From NCBI GenBank assembly GCA_964613805.1, contig CAZTJF010000009.1, positions 1 through 64,000 of the forward strand: 64,000 nucleotides of DNA, read 5' to 3'. Shown here in pieces: positions 8,430 through 18,448 of this stretch (its first letter is position 1; each line of letters begins with the position of its first letter). The notes below the pieces were generated by a model. It saw only the letters and a list, made by a program, of their open reading frames with translations. It was not told the origin of the DNA and searched no databases. A program made the translations under genes and the position numbers. This stretch comes from XYD12-FULL-36-8 sp964613805 (lineage in GTDB: Bacteria; Bacteroidota; Ignavibacteria; Ignavibacteriales; Ignavibacteriaceae).

Positions 8430-11078
8430 ATGAAAATTATTTTACTTTTTCTCCTCGCAAATTATTTTTCGCAATTGTTGCATGCAGAGCAAAACGATTC
8501 AATTAATAAAAAAAGTATAATCGTAAAAGCACATCGAATTTCTGAACCAATTAAAATTGATGGAATACTTTCTGAGAATATTTGGAATTCGCAAACAGGT
8601 GCATCTGATTTTGTCCAACGTGATCCGAAAGAAGGAAATGATCCGACTGAAAAAACAGTAGTATTCTTAGCTTATGATGAACAAGCACTTTATGTAGCTG
8701 CTAAACTTTTTGATTCCTCTCCCGATTCAATAATTGCCCGGCTTTCCCGCCGTGATGTTGGGAATAATGATGATCTGTTCGGTATTTTTCTCGATCCTCA
8801 TTACGATAAAAGAAGCGGATATTACTTTGGAGTTTCTGCATCGGGAACACAGTATGATGGAGTCCTGTACAATGATAGATGGGATGATAATTCATGGGAT
8901 GGTGTTTGGGAAAGTAGTGTTAAAATAAATGATGATGGCTGGTCGTGCGAATTTCGTATTCCATTTTCTCAGATGAGATTTAATAATAATCCCAAGTATG
9001 TTTGGGGCGTAAATTTTAGGCGAGATATTTCCCGCAAAAATGAAATTGATTATTTAGTTTATATTCCTAAAAGTGAGCAAACTTTTGTCTCGCGGTTTTA
9101 TGATTTGGTTGGAATTGATGATGTTAAACCTTCAAGCAGCATTGAAGTGCTTCCTTATTTTACTACAAAAGCGGAATTCCTCCAGCATTCTGCTGGTGAT
9201 CCATTCAATGATGGTTCGAGATATTTTCCTGGTATTGGCGGGGATTTGAAAATGAGCATTGGTTCAAATCTTAAATTGAATGCAACCATCAATCCCGATT
9301 TCGGTCAAGTTGAAATTGATCCTGCAGTAATAAACTTAAGTGATGTTGAAACTTTCTTTTCTGAGAAGAGACCTTTCTTTACTGAGGGATCAACTATTTT
9401 TAATTTTGGTCAAGGAGGGGCTACAAATTACTGGGGTTTTAATTGGGGGAATCCAATTTTCTTTTACAGTCGCAGGATTGGACGAGTACCTCAAGGAAAT
9501 ATTCCTGATGCTGATTATTCAGATGCACCGCTTGCAACTCATATTCTTGGTGCTGCAAAACTTACGGGTAAAGTTTTTGAAAATTGGAACTTCGGCACAA
9601 TTCAAGCAATAACCAAAAGAGAATTTGCAGAGATTCAATTCAATGATTATAGGTCTAAGGTTGAGATTGAACCACTCACATACTACAGTGTAATTCGTGC
9701 ACAAAAAGAATTTGATGAAGGAAGACAAGGTTTAGGTGGAATTACGACATTAACAACAAGAAGTTTTGATGATGACAGATTAAAAGAAGAAATAAATAAA
9801 AATGCTTTTACTACAGGACTGGACGGCTGGGTGTTTTTAGATTCATCAAAGACATGGGTTTTTGCAGGTGCTGCTGGTTACTCTACAGTCCTTGGAACAA
9901 AAGAAAGAATGATCAATCTTCAGAAAAGTTCACGGCATTATTTTCAAAGACCAGATGCGAATGAATTTAGGCTCGACAGTAATGCAACATCACTTTCAGG
10001 ATATGCTGGAAGATTTGTTCTTAATAAACAAAAAGGAAATTTCTTTTTCAATTCTGCCTTTGGTTTTATTTCTCCTGGATTTGAAATAAATGATATTGGA
10101 TTTCTTTATAGAGCAGATGTTATAAACATGCATGTTGGTTCCGGGTATTTTTGGAGTGATCCAACTGAATCTTATCGTTATCTTGAACTTGGTGGCGCTC
10201 TATTTGGTAACTGGGATTTTGATGGTAATAGAACGTGGAGTGGTATCTTTCATTTTGGTTCGCTTCAATTTCTAAATTATTACAATTTAAATTGGAATTT
10301 AGGTCTGTATGATGCAAGTGTGAATAATAGAGCAACAAGGGGAGGACCTTTGATGTTAAATCCGGCGGGAATGGAAGCAAGCATAAATGTAAATACGGAT
10401 AATAGAAAAAGCTGGGTTGTAAGTCTTGGTTACTCCTTTGGAGGTAAGTTTGATTTTCCTTTTTACTGGCAGATAAGCACAGAACTTGAATTCAGACCGG
10501 TATCAAACATTCTGCTTAGCGTTAGTCCGTTTTATTCAATTGAACATGAAAATTCGCAATGGGTTGATGCTTTCGAAGATAAAACAGCAGCTAACACTTT
10601 TGGTAAAAGATATGTTTTTGCTGAGTTAAATCAGAATACTTTTGGTGCAGGTATCAGATTAAATTGGACATTTACTCCAAAGCTGAGTCTTCAAATATAT
10701 TTGCAGCCGCTGATTTCTTCAGGCGATTATAAAAATTATAAGGAGTTAGCGAAATCAAGAACGTATAAATTCAATCAATATCAAATTGATGAGGCAATTC
10801 AAAATGAAGAAGAATATTTTGTTGATCCTGATGGAAGCGGACCTTCACAAGGATTTGTGATTAGTAATCCCGATTTCAACTATAAATCCTTGCGTGGAAA
10901 TGCAGTTTTAAGATGGGAATATCTGCCGGGTTCAGTTTTGTATTTTGTGTGGACTCAAACACGAACAGATGAAGAAAATATTGGCGAATTCAAATTCAAA
11001 AAATCATTCGATCGTTTACTTGATGCGCATCCAGATAATATTTTCTTAATAAAGTTTTCTTATTGGTTGAATATTTAA
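8430..11078 (+). CDS. DUF5916 outer-membrane protein with CBM9-like N-terminus
   Basis: An 882-residue exported protein. A signal peptide (MKIILLFLLANYFSQLLHA) is followed by a CBM9-like beta-sandwich at about 30-210, recognised by IKIDGILSENIWN and a TVVFLAYDEQALYVAAKLFD stretch. Residues about 225-882 match the DUF5916 domain, a run of amphipathic strands ending in an aromatic terminus (KFSYWLNI), as expected for an outer-membrane beta-barrel. In the 230-340 region the pattern 'NPDFGQVEIDPAVINLSDVE' and 'EKRPFFTEGS' is typical of this family. The family is common in Bacteroidota and of unknown function. Single-gene transcript by spacing. Confidence 0.82.
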   Translation: MKIILLFLLANYFSQLLHAEQNDSINKKSIIVKAHRISEPIKIDGILSENIWNSQTGASDFVQRDPKEGNDPTEKTVVFLAYDEQALYVAAKLFDSSPDSIIARLSRRDVGNNDDLFGIFLDPHYDKRSGYYFGVSASGTQYDGVLYNDRWDDNSWDGVWESSVKINDDGWSCEFRIPFSQMRFNNNPKYVWGVNFRRDISRKNEIDYLVYIPKSEQTFVSRFYDLVGIDDVKPSSSIEVLPYFTTKAEFLQHSAGDPFNDGSRYFPGIGGDLKMSIGSNLKLNATINPDFGQVEIDPAVINLSDVETFFSEKRPFFTEGSTIFNFGQGGATNYWGFNWGNPIFFYSRRIGRVPQGNIPDADYSDAPLATHILGAAKLTGKVFENWNFGTIQAITKREFAEIQFNDYRSKVEIEPLTYYSVIRAQKEFDEGRQGLGGITTLTTRSFDDDRLKEEINKNAFTTGLDGWVFLDSSKTWVFAGAAGYSTVLGTKERMINLQKSSRHYFQRPDANEFRLDSNATSLSGYAGRFVLNKQKGNFFFNSAFGFISPGFEINDIGFLYRADVINMHVGSGYFWSDPTESYRYLELGGALFGNWDFDGNRTWSGIFHFGSLQFLNYYNLNWNLGLYDASVNNRATRGGPLMLNPAGMEASINVNTDNRKSWVVSLGYSFGGKFDFPFYWQISTELEFRPVSNILLSVSPFYSIEHENSQWVDAFEDKTAANTFGKRYVFAELNQNTFGAGIRLNWTFTPKLSLQIYLQPLISSGDYKNYKELAKSRTYKFNQYQIDEAIQNEEEYFVDPDGSGPSQGFVISNPDFNYKSLRGNAVLRWEYLPGSVLYFVWTQTRTDEENIGEFKFKKSFDRLLDAHPDNIFLIKFSYWLNI

Positions 11079-11100
11079 ATACCTAAACCCGTCCCTTCAC

Positions 11101-11169
11101 GAAGATGAGGGAGGAATCAGAGGTTAGACTTCTGAAGTTTTGATAGTATCTTCATCAGCCGGAGGCTGA
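11101..11169. repeat. Paired short palindromes after the DUF5916 gene
   Basis: Two hairpins lie close together: TCAGA...TCTGA (about 11117-11135) and TCAGCC-GGA-GGCTGA (11155-11169). They resemble the dispersed short palindromes elsewhere in the window and could act as weak terminators, but no T-run follows. Confidence 0.35.
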
Positions 11170-11264
11170 CAAGTCTTAATCTTAATCACAGCTTAAGGTT
11201 TTTATTTTCGCACTCACTTCTTTATATTTCCCGCCAATAAAACTAAACACAAGGTTACTTTTTC

Positions 11265-12668
11265 ATGTCAAAAATTTACGAAATCGCCATTTTAGGCGGT
11301 GGTCCTGGAGGTTATGTAGCCGCAATTCGGGCTGCACAGTTGGGATTCAAAACTGTGGTTATTGATTACCAAAATTTAGGCGGCATTTGTTTAAACTGGG
11401 GATGCATTCCTACTAAATCACTGTTAAAAAATGCTGAGATTTTTGATACAATGAAGAATCATAGTTCTGATTTCGGAATTAAAGTTTCAGGTTTAGAATT
11501 TGACTTCTCTAAAATTATTAAACGAAGCCGCGATATTTCCGATCGGATAACAAAAAATGTAGAATTGCTTGTTAAGAAAAATAAAGTTGATAGAATTAAG
11601 GGTTATGGAAAACTTGCTTCAAAAAATCAAATAGATATTTTTGATGAAAGTGGAAAGGAAATTGTATCAATCAATGCAGAGAGAATAATTATTGCTACAG
11701 GCGCTCGACCAAAAATGATCCCGACGGTCCCAGTTGACAAGAAAAATATCATTACAAGCACCGAAGCAATGTCTCTTGATGAACTTCCGAAAGATTTGGT
11801 TGTTATTGGAGCAGGTGCAATTGGAATCGAGTTCGCTTATTTCTATTCGGTGATTGGAACAAAAGTGACTGTCATTGAAATGATGGATACGATTCTTCCT
11901 ATTGAAGATAGGGAAGTGTCGGAAGCGTTAGCAAAGAATTTTAGAAAACGGGGTATCGAAATTTTCACAAAAGCGACAGTCGAAAAAGCTGAGGTTAAAG
12001 GAAAAAAAGTTAAAGTATCGTTTAAACATGACAACCAAACAAAGGAAGTAACTGCTGAAAAAGTCTTAAGTGCAATAGGTGTTACTGGAAATATTGAAGG
12101 ATTCGGTTTGGAACAATTGGGAGTAGAAATTTTTAAAGGACACATCAAAGTTGATAAATCATCCTACGAAACAAATGTTAAAGGAATTTATGCAATTGGC
12201 GATGTGATTGGTCCGCCGTGGCTTGCGCATGTTGCTTCAGCAGAGGGAATTCATTGTGTGGAAAAAATAAAAGGTCTGCATGTTCAGGATATAAATTATG
12301 ATAACATACCTGGCTGTACATATTGTCAGCCGCAAGTTGCAAGCATTGGTTTAACCGAGTCAAAAGCAAAAGAAAAAGGATATGAAATCAAGGTCGGAAA
12401 ATTTCCTTTCATGGCAAGCGGCAAGGCATTTGCAATTGGAGAACGTGAAGGGTTTGTAAAACTAATTTTCGATGCGAAGTATGGAGAAATATTAGGAGCG
12501 CACATTGTCGGGTCAGAAGCAACTGAGATGATTGCGGAAATAGGAATTGCCAGATCACTTGAAGCGACCGGTGAATCTATTATTAAAACAATTCATGCTC
12601 ATCCAACATTGTCAGAATCCATTATGGAAGCAGCTGCAAATGCATATGGCGAAGCGATACATATTTGA
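11265..12668 (+). CDS. lpdA: Dihydrolipoyl dehydrogenase (E3)
   Basis: The flavoprotein E3 that reoxidises dihydrolipoyl groups of 2-oxoacid dehydrogenases with NAD. The 467 residues are the normal length. The FAD dinucleotide fold is at the N-terminus (AILGGGPGGYVAAIRAAQ), the redox disulphide is GGICLNWGCIPTKSLL (cysteines about 43 and 48), the NAD fold is VVIGAGAIGIEFAYFY at about 185-200, and the C-terminal dimer interface ends with the catalytic HAHPTLSE motif. It leads a cluster with lipB, E1, E2 and lipA, so it is very likely the E3 of this E1-E2 pair, though E3 is often shared between complexes. Confidence 0.95.
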   Translation: MSKIYEIAILGGGPGGYVAAIRAAQLGFKTVVIDYQNLGGICLNWGCIPTKSLLKNAEIFDTMKNHSSDFGIKVSGLEFDFSKIIKRSRDISDRITKNVELLVKKNKVDRIKGYGKLASKNQIDIFDESGKEIVSINAERIIIATGARPKMIPTVPVDKKNIITSTEAMSLDELPKDLVVIGAGAIGIEFAYFYSVIGTKVTVIEMMDTILPIEDREVSEALAKNFRKRGIEIFTKATVEKAEVKGKKVKVSFKHDNQTKEVTAEKVLSAIGVTGNIEGFGLEQLGVEIFKGHIKVDKSSYETNVKGIYAIGDVIGPPWLAHVASAEGIHCVEKIKGLHVQDINYDNIPGCTYCQPQVASIGLTESKAKEKGYEIKVGKFPFMASGKAFAIGEREGFVKLIFDAKYGEILGAHIVGSEATEMIAEIGIARSLEATGESIIKTIHAHPTLSESIMEAAANAYGEAIHI

Positions 12669-12727
12669 GTAGTTAGTAGATAGAATATTGAACATAGATG
12701 CTGAGATTTTGTTAATTAGTTTGTCTC

Positions 12728-12797
12728 AAACGCCGTTAGGAGTTAAATATTTGTAAAATGAATAAAGCAGAAACAAAACCGAACTCCATCGGAGTTC
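12728..12797. repeat. Dispersed palindromic element before lipB
   Basis: It starts AAACGCCGTTAGGAGTTAAA and ends with the perfect hairpin GAACTCC-ATC-GGAGTTC (12781-12797). The pattern 'CTCCTAACGG' near 'ACAAATATTT' (reverse strand) is one I recall as a common intergenic repeat in Bacteroidota genomes. It may attenuate lpdA transcription before lipB. Confidence 0.45.
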
Positions 12798-12828
12798 AAT
12801 CTTAATCTTATAATTTATTTGAATTTAG

Positions 12829-13533
12829 TTGAGCAGGACACTAACATATTGCAACCTTGGTTTGATTGATTATCAAGAAGCATGGAACCTTCAAAAGGAA
12901 GTTTTCGAGCTGAGATATAAAAATGGAATTTCTGATGTCCTATTTTTGTTGGAACATCCTCATACCTACACACTTGGGAAAGTTGCAGATAAAAATAATT
13001 TAATCGGCTCAGATAAGTATTTGAAAGAAAATAAAATTTCGGTTTATGATATAGATAGAGGCGGCGATATCACTTATCATGGTCCTGGACAAATAGTTGG
13101 TTATCCAATTATAAATTTAAACGATTGGGAAAGAGATACACACAAGTATTTACGGGCATTGGAAGAAATAATAATCAGAGTGTGTAAGGAATATGGTTTG
13201 AATGCCAAAAGAAATTCAAAACACACCGGCGTGTGGATTGAAAATGGAAAAATTGCCGCTATTGGAATTAAAGTCAGCCGCTGGATTACCATGCATGGCT
13301 TTGCATTTAATGTGAACACCGATCTTTCATTATATCAAGGAATCGTTCCTTGTGGAATTAGTGACAAAGAAGTAACTTCGCTGCAGAAAGAGCTTGGTCA
13401 AAAAGTTAATCTCAATCAAACTAAAGAACTAATCGTTAAGAATTTTTTGGAAGTGCTTGGTTATAACACCAATGTTAAAATTACTAAGGAAGAACTTCCG
13501 GCTGAATACAAAACAATAAATCATCTTGCTTAA
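12829..13533 (+). CDS. lipB: Octanoyl-[acyl-carrier-protein]:protein octanoyltransferase
   Basis: LipB moves octanoyl groups from ACP to lipoyl domains, the first step of de novo lipoate synthesis. The family signature GGDITYHGPGQIVGYPI is at about 83-99. The catalytic lysine lies in IAAIGIKVSRWITMHGFAFN and the catalytic cysteine in GIVPCGISDKEVTSL. The start is taken as TTG at 12829, since there is no ATG before the conserved LGLIDYQEAW region and the homologous N-terminus begins here. The stop codon TAA directly abuts the ATG of the E1 gene, so the two are translationally linked. LipA lies two genes downstream and completes the pathway. Confidence 0.93.
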   Translation: MSRTLTYCNLGLIDYQEAWNLQKEVFELRYKNGISDVLFLLEHPHTYTLGKVADKNNLIGSDKYLKENKISVYDIDRGGDITYHGPGQIVGYPIINLNDWERDTHKYLRALEEIIIRVCKEYGLNAKRNSKHTGVWIENGKIAAIGIKVSRWITMHGFAFNVNTDLSLYQGIVPCGISDKEVTSLQKELGQKVNLNQTKELIVKNFLEVLGYNTNVKITKEELPAEYKTINHLA

Positions 13534-15636
13534 ATGTCAAAAAAGAACTTAACAAAAGAGAAAAAAGTGAATAAAGTTACACCAAAGTCAGATGGAAAAG
13601 TAAATAATAATTCCAATTCTCTTGAATCTAATTTGTCAGTTGAAGATTTAAAGATTGCATTAAGATTAATGCTTGTATCGCGCGAGATTGACCACAAGGC
13701 GATGAATTTGTTAAAACAAGGCAAAACATTTTTTCACATTGCTGCCGCTGGACATGAAGCTATTCAAACAGCACTTGGGATGAATTTAAATCCTCAAAAA
13801 GATTGGCTGTTTCCTTACTATCGTGATCTTTGTTTGGTGCTTACCGCAGATGTTTCCCCAAGAGATTTTTTCCTTCAGTGCTTTGCAAAAGCAGAAGATC
13901 CTTCTAGCGGTGGACGACAACTTCCATGTCATTATGGGCATCCGAACATAAAACTGCCATCGCAATCAAGCAATACTGGAACTCAATTTCTGCAAGCAGT
14001 TGGAACTGCTTTAGCTTCGGTGAGAGAAGGAATTGAATCCATCACTTATGTAAGCAGCGGAGAAGGTACTACAAGTCAGGGTGAATTTCATGAAGCAATA
14101 AACTGGGCAAGCAGGGAAAAACTTCCGGTTCTTTTTGTGATTCAGAATAATAAATATGCAATCTCGGTTCCCATATCTCAGCAAACAGGTGGCGTTGGCG
14201 GATCAATTGCTGAAATGATGGCTGGGTATGAAAGTCTGTTGCGTTTGAAAATTGATGGAACGGATTTCGAGGAATCTTATAATGCAGTTAAAAAAGCTCT
14301 TGAACATCTCAAAAGCCGTAAAAGTCCTGTATTGATTGAAGCCGAAGTTGTTCGCTTGCAATCACATTCTTCTTCTGATGATCAAAAAAAATATCGGGAC
14401 CAAGATGAATTAGAAAAAGATTTGCTGAATTGTCCAATAAACAAATTATCTCATAAATTAATTTCAGAAAAAATTCTGACACAAGTTGAAATTGATAAGA
14501 TGAGAAAAGCAGCACATGACGAAGTTGAAAAAGCCGCCGATGAAGCATTGAAAGCATCCGATCCAAGTATTCATGATGCTGATAAACATATTTTTGATGA
14601 AAGCGGATTTAAAGAAAAATTTGTGTATGAAAAAAATAAGTCCGCAGGTCCAAACATTGTTATGGTTGATGCAATCAATCACGCGCTTAATGAAGAGATG
14701 AAAAGAAACGATAAGATGTTCATCTTCGGTGAGGACATTGCTGATGGAAAAGGCGGCGTGTTCACTGCCACAAAAGGATTATCAACAAAATTCGGCAACG
14801 AAAGAGTGTTTAATTCACCTCTTGCAGAAGCAAGTATTTTGGGTGTCGCCGCGGGTATGTCGTTAGCAGGATTAAAACCAGTCGTCGAAATTCAATTCGG
14901 AGATTACATTTGGCCCGCGTTCATGCAATTAAAAAATGAACTTTCAACCTTTCGTTACCGTTCAAACAATACATGGACTACTCCCGTTGTGATTAGAGTT
15001 GCAGTCGGCGGTTACATTCATGGCGGACTTTATCATAGCCAAAACATTGAGTCAATTTTTGCACATATTCCCGGCATTTATATTGCGTTTCCATCCAATG
15101 CTGCTGATGCAAAAGGATTACTTAAAACAGCATGCAGAATTAATGACCCGGTTTTGTTTTGTGAGCATAAAGGACTGTACCGCCAGAGTTTTGCAATTAC
15201 TCCCGAACCTGATGACGAATATCTTGTTCCATTTGGTAAAGCAAAAGTCGTACGGGAAGGTGATGATATCACAGTTGTTTCTTATGGAGTTTGTATGTGG
15301 GATTCAATTCTGGCTGCAAAAAAACTTCAAGATGAGGGTTACTCTGTCGAAGTTATTGACTTGAGAACGATCATTCCATTGGACACAGAGACAATTTATA
15401 ATTCAGTAAGAAAAACAAATAAAGCGGTTGTGATTCACGAAGACACTTTGACAGGAGGTTTTGGTGGAGAGATTGCCGCACGCATTTCCGAATTTTGTTT
15501 TGAACATCTCGATGGACCTGTAAAAAGAATTGCAGCAAAAGATTCACACATTCCATATTCACCTGCACTCGAAGATGCGATATTACCAAACCGCACAAGA
15601 ATTTACCGCGGCATTAAAGAATTATTAGAGTATTAA
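13534..15636 (+). CDS. 2-oxoacid dehydrogenase E1, fused alpha-beta subunits
   Basis: A 700-residue fusion of the thiamine-diphosphate-dependent E1 subunits. The alpha half (about 35-350) has the cofactor motif GEGTTSQGEFHEAINW...QNN, with GEG in place of the usual GDG. The beta half (about 372-700) begins VMVDAINHALNEEMKRNDKM and holds GEDIADGKGGVF and the interface region around VRVAVGGYIHGGLYHSQ. Overall it looks more like branched-chain 2-oxoacid (BkdA/B) than pyruvate E1, but substrate cannot be settled by eye. A charged linker rich in K, N and S precedes the alpha domain. Fused E1 is usual in Bacteroidota. E2 follows after 16 bases. Confidence 0.9.
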   Translation: MSKKNLTKEKKVNKVTPKSDGKVNNNSNSLESNLSVEDLKIALRLMLVSREIDHKAMNLLKQGKTFFHIAAAGHEAIQTALGMNLNPQKDWLFPYYRDLCLVLTADVSPRDFFLQCFAKAEDPSSGGRQLPCHYGHPNIKLPSQSSNTGTQFLQAVGTALASVREGIESITYVSSGEGTTSQGEFHEAINWASREKLPVLFVIQNNKYAISVPISQQTGGVGGSIAEMMAGYESLLRLKIDGTDFEESYNAVKKALEHLKSRKSPVLIEAEVVRLQSHSSSDDQKKYRDQDELEKDLLNCPINKLSHKLISEKILTQVEIDKMRKAAHDEVEKAADEALKASDPSIHDADKHIFDESGFKEKFVYEKNKSAGPNIVMVDAINHALNEEMKRNDKMFIFGEDIADGKGGVFTATKGLSTKFGNERVFNSPLAEASILGVAAGMSLAGLKPVVEIQFGDYIWPAFMQLKNELSTFRYRSNNTWTTPVVIRVAVGGYIHGGLYHSQNIESIFAHIPGIYIAFPSNAADAKGLLKTACRINDPVLFCEHKGLYRQSFAITPEPDDEYLVPFGKAKVVREGDDITVVSYGVCMWDSILAAKKLQDEGYSVEVIDLRTIIPLDTETIYNSVRKTNKAVVIHEDTLTGGFGGEIAARISEFCFEHLDGPVKRIAAKDSHIPYSPALEDAILPNRTRIYRGIKELLEY

Positions 15637-15652
15637 TTAGGAGTTTAGTTTT

Positions 15653-17311
15653 ATGAATATCATTATGCCGAAAATGGGCGAGAGTGTAAGTGAAGGAACC
15701 ATAATCAAATGGCATAAGAAAAAAGGTGATTCAGTTAAACGTGATGAAATAATTTTTGAAATCAGCACTGATAAAGTTGATACTGAAATTCCTTCGCCTG
15801 CTGACGGCATCCTTTCTGAAATAATTGTGAACGAAGGTGAGACTGTTGAAGTCGGAACAACAGTAGCCATAATTCAAACTGATGGGGAACCGATTGTTGA
15901 AGAAATTATAGCCAAAGAAATTCCACAACAAGCTAAAGAAAACATGCATGATGTGATTGGTAAAAATATTTTTCAAGATAATACTGAGAGTTTAGAGGGA
16001 ATCATTGAAATAGCAATGCCCAAAATGGGTGAGTCGGTGATGGAAGGAACTATCATCAAATGGTATAAAAAGATTGGTGATACTGTTAAGAAAGATGAAA
16101 CACTTTTTGAAATAAGCACAGATAAAGTTGATACAGAGATACCATCACCGGAAGAGGGAATTATAACCGAAATTTTAGTCAATGAACAACAGACAGTTGA
16201 AGTTGGAACTGTGGTGGCGAGATTATCTTCCAAGTCATTTGATGTCACTTCAGCAAAAATTGAAAAACCCAAACTACCTTCAAAGGAAGTTGAAGAAATC
16301 AAAGTTCAAAAAATAGAAACTGAAAGTTCTTCTAAAACTGATATTGATTCAGTAGATAAAAAAAAGATTTCCTCACGTTTTTATTCTCCGCTTGTTTTAA
16401 GTATTGCTCGCCAAGAAAATATTCCGTTTGAGGAATTGGAGAAATTAAATGGCACCGGTCAAGCTGGGCGAGTTACGAAGAATGACATACTTGGTTACAT
16501 AGAAGCAAAAAAATCAGGTAAGGTTGCTCAAGTTAAAGAAGCAAAAAAGGAAGTTTATAAAGCACCATCTGAACCATTAAAATATGAGCCAGTGTCTTCA
16601 AGTGATGGAGTTCAGAAGATAGAGATGGATAATATTCGTCTAAAGATTATGCAGCACATGGTTAAGAGCCGCGATACTTCTGTTCACGTTACAGCAATGA
16701 TTGAAGTTGACATGAACAAAATTTCCAATTTCATTCAAGCTAAGAAAGAAGAATTCCTTCGCAGTGAAGGCGTTAAGCTGACTTATATGCCTTTCATTGC
16801 TCATGCAGCTGTGAAAGCATTGAAAGAATATCCGTTGATAAATTCTACGATTGATGGAACCACCATTTTCCAGAAAAAATATATTAATCTGGGGATAGCC
16901 GTTGCAATCGAACCAACCGGCTTGATTGTTCCGAACATTAAAGGAGCAGGAGACAAAAATATTATCGGACTTGCGAGATCAATAAATGATTTGGCAACTC
17001 GCGCACGAACAAAAAAACTTACGCCGGATGATATTTCGAACGGAACATTTTCCATCACAAATTACGGCGTTTTTGGGACTTTGTTCGGAACTCCAATAAT
17101 CAATCAACCTGAGGTTGCAATACTTGGTGTGGGCGCTGTTCAGAAAAAGCCAATTGTGCTGGAAATTGATGGAACCGACACGATTGCCATTAAGCCAGTC
17201 ATGTCACTAACTCTATCTCACGATCATAGATTAGTAGATGGAATGCTTGGCGGAAAATTTTTAAAGTTTATAAAAGATAGTTTAGAGAATTTTGATGGGA
17301 GAGTATTTTAA
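15653..17311 (+). CDS. 2-oxoacid dehydrogenase E2, dihydrolipoyl acyltransferase
   Basis: The E2 core of the complex, carrying acyl groups on lipoyl arms. Two lipoyl domains are seen (about 1-77 and 120-197), each with the lipoylated lysine in EISTDKVDTEIPSP. An E3/E1-binding domain follows at about 245-285 (YSPLVLSIARQENIPFEELE ... GRVTKNDIL). The catalytic acyltransferase domain spans about 320-552 and ends with the active-site LSHDHRLVDGMLGG. Linkers between domains are charged and alanine/lysine rich, as usual. It is in an operon with lipB and the fused E1. The acyl group (acetyl, branched-chain or succinyl) is not decided by the sequence. Confidence 0.92.
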   Translation: MNIIMPKMGESVSEGTIIKWHKKKGDSVKRDEIIFEISTDKVDTEIPSPADGILSEIIVNEGETVEVGTTVAIIQTDGEPIVEEIIAKEIPQQAKENMHDVIGKNIFQDNTESLEGIIEIAMPKMGESVMEGTIIKWYKKIGDTVKKDETLFEISTDKVDTEIPSPEEGIITEILVNEQQTVEVGTVVARLSSKSFDVTSAKIEKPKLPSKEVEEIKVQKIETESSSKTDIDSVDKKKISSRFYSPLVLSIARQENIPFEELEKLNGTGQAGRVTKNDILGYIEAKKSGKVAQVKEAKKEVYKAPSEPLKYEPVSSSDGVQKIEMDNIRLKIMQHMVKSRDTSVHVTAMIEVDMNKISNFIQAKKEEFLRSEGVKLTYMPFIAHAAVKALKEYPLINSTIDGTTIFQKKYINLGIAVAIEPTGLIVPNIKGAGDKNIIGLARSINDLATRARTKKLTPDDISNGTFSITNYGVFGTLFGTPIINQPEVAILGVGAVQKKPIVLEIDGTDTIAIKPVMSLTLSHDHRLVDGMLGGKFLKFIKDSLENFDGRVF

Positions 17312-17345
17312 TAATGAAGTCGGCAATAAAATTGTTTTCATAAAA

Positions 17346-17426
17346 CTCCGTATTTCTCAGTGTTTCTTCGTGTAACAAAAGACATTACACGGAGATGTAA
17401 GGAGCAAATACAGAGATACACGAAGG
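17346..17426. repeat. Inverted repeat between E2 and lipA
   Basis: The inner stem is CGTGTAA (17369-17375) with TTACACG (17385-17391), loop 9. Outer parts CTCCGTATTTCTC... and ...ACAGAGATACACGAAGG are imperfectly complementary. It is of the dispersed palindrome type. No T-run follows, so termination is uncertain. Confidence 0.45.
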
Positions 17427-17457
17427 AATGAGAAGATTTAACATAAAATATTTTTAA

Positions 17458-18363
17458 ATGATAAATCAATTTCAAAGAGCATACAAAGAAAAAGTTGAGA
17501 AGGAAAAAGTTCCTCTCGGCAAAAGACCGGACTGGCTGAAGGTAAAACTTCCTACTGGTGATAATTATTCTGATATTAGAGACTTAATGCGAAAGCAAAA
17601 ACTTCACACAGTTTGTGAGGAAGCCAAGTGTCCTAACATTGCTGAATGCTGGAATCATCGTACTGCGACATTCATGATTCTTGGTGATACATGCACACGA
17701 AGCTGTGGATTTTGCAATGTGAAATTGGGAATCCCTAACAACCTTGATTTGGAAGAACCGAAGAGAGTCGCCGAATCTGTGCAAGAGTTAGACTTAAGAC
17801 ATGTGGTAATCACTTCAGTAAATCGGGATGAACTTGAAGATGGCGGCGCTTCTATCTTTTCGGAAACAGTTAGATTAATCAGAGCAATCATGCCTCAGAC
17901 AACCATCGAAATTTTAATCCCCGATTTCAAGGGAAGTGAAACTTCATTTGAAATAATAATGAAAAATCCGCCTGATATTTTAAATCATAATCTTGAAACA
18001 GTACCAAGATTGTATTCGGTAGTTCGTCCTCAAGCAAAATATCAGCGAAGTTTGGATTTAATTACTTGGTTTAAGAATAAGGAACTAAAAACTAAAAGCG
18101 GTATAATGGTCGGAATTGGTGAAACCAAAGATGAAGTTCTTTTGCTCATGGAAGATTTAGTAAAAGCTGGATGCGATATTTTGACAATTGGTCAATATCT
18201 TCAGCCCACAAAAGTCCATTTACCGGTTGATAGATTTGTTTCACCAGAAGAGTTTCATTTTTACAAAGTTGAAGGATTAAAAATGGGATTCAAAGTAGTT
18301 GAATCATCACCGCTTGTGCGCAGTTCTTATCATGCAGATGAGCATGCAAGGGCAATATTTTAA
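17458..18363 (+). CDS. lipA: Lipoyl synthase (radical SAM)
   Basis: LipA inserts two sulfurs into octanoylated lipoyl domains. At 301 residues it has the family length. The auxiliary cluster motif CEEAKCPNIAECW and the radical SAM motif CTRSCGFCNV (CxxxCxxC) are both present. GGAS in the SAM-binding stretch and the C-terminal RSSYHADEHA, whose serine ligates the auxiliary cluster, are intact. It closes the lpdA-lipB-E1-E2-lipA cluster, separated from E2 by 146 bases that contain a hairpin, so it may have its own promoter. Confidence 0.95.
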   Translation: MINQFQRAYKEKVEKEKVPLGKRPDWLKVKLPTGDNYSDIRDLMRKQKLHTVCEEAKCPNIAECWNHRTATFMILGDTCTRSCGFCNVKLGIPNNLDLEEPKRVAESVQELDLRHVVITSVNRDELEDGGASIFSETVRLIRAIMPQTTIEILIPDFKGSETSFEIIMKNPPDILNHNLETVPRLYSVVRPQAKYQRSLDLITWFKNKELKTKSGIMVGIGETKDEVLLLMEDLVKAGCDILTIGQYLQPTKVHLPVDRFVSPEEFHFYKVEGLKMGFKVVESSPLVRSSYHADEHARAIF

Positions 18364-18448
18364 TTGTATAACTGAACGTGTTTACCTAATTTAGTGCAGG
18401 GCAATTTCAAATTATTTTAACAAAGATAATCCTCTTTCTAATTATTTA

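Noticed and set aside
14999..15364. 121-codon frame inside the E1 gene
   Set aside because: It overlaps a clear, conserved E1 coding sequence in another frame.
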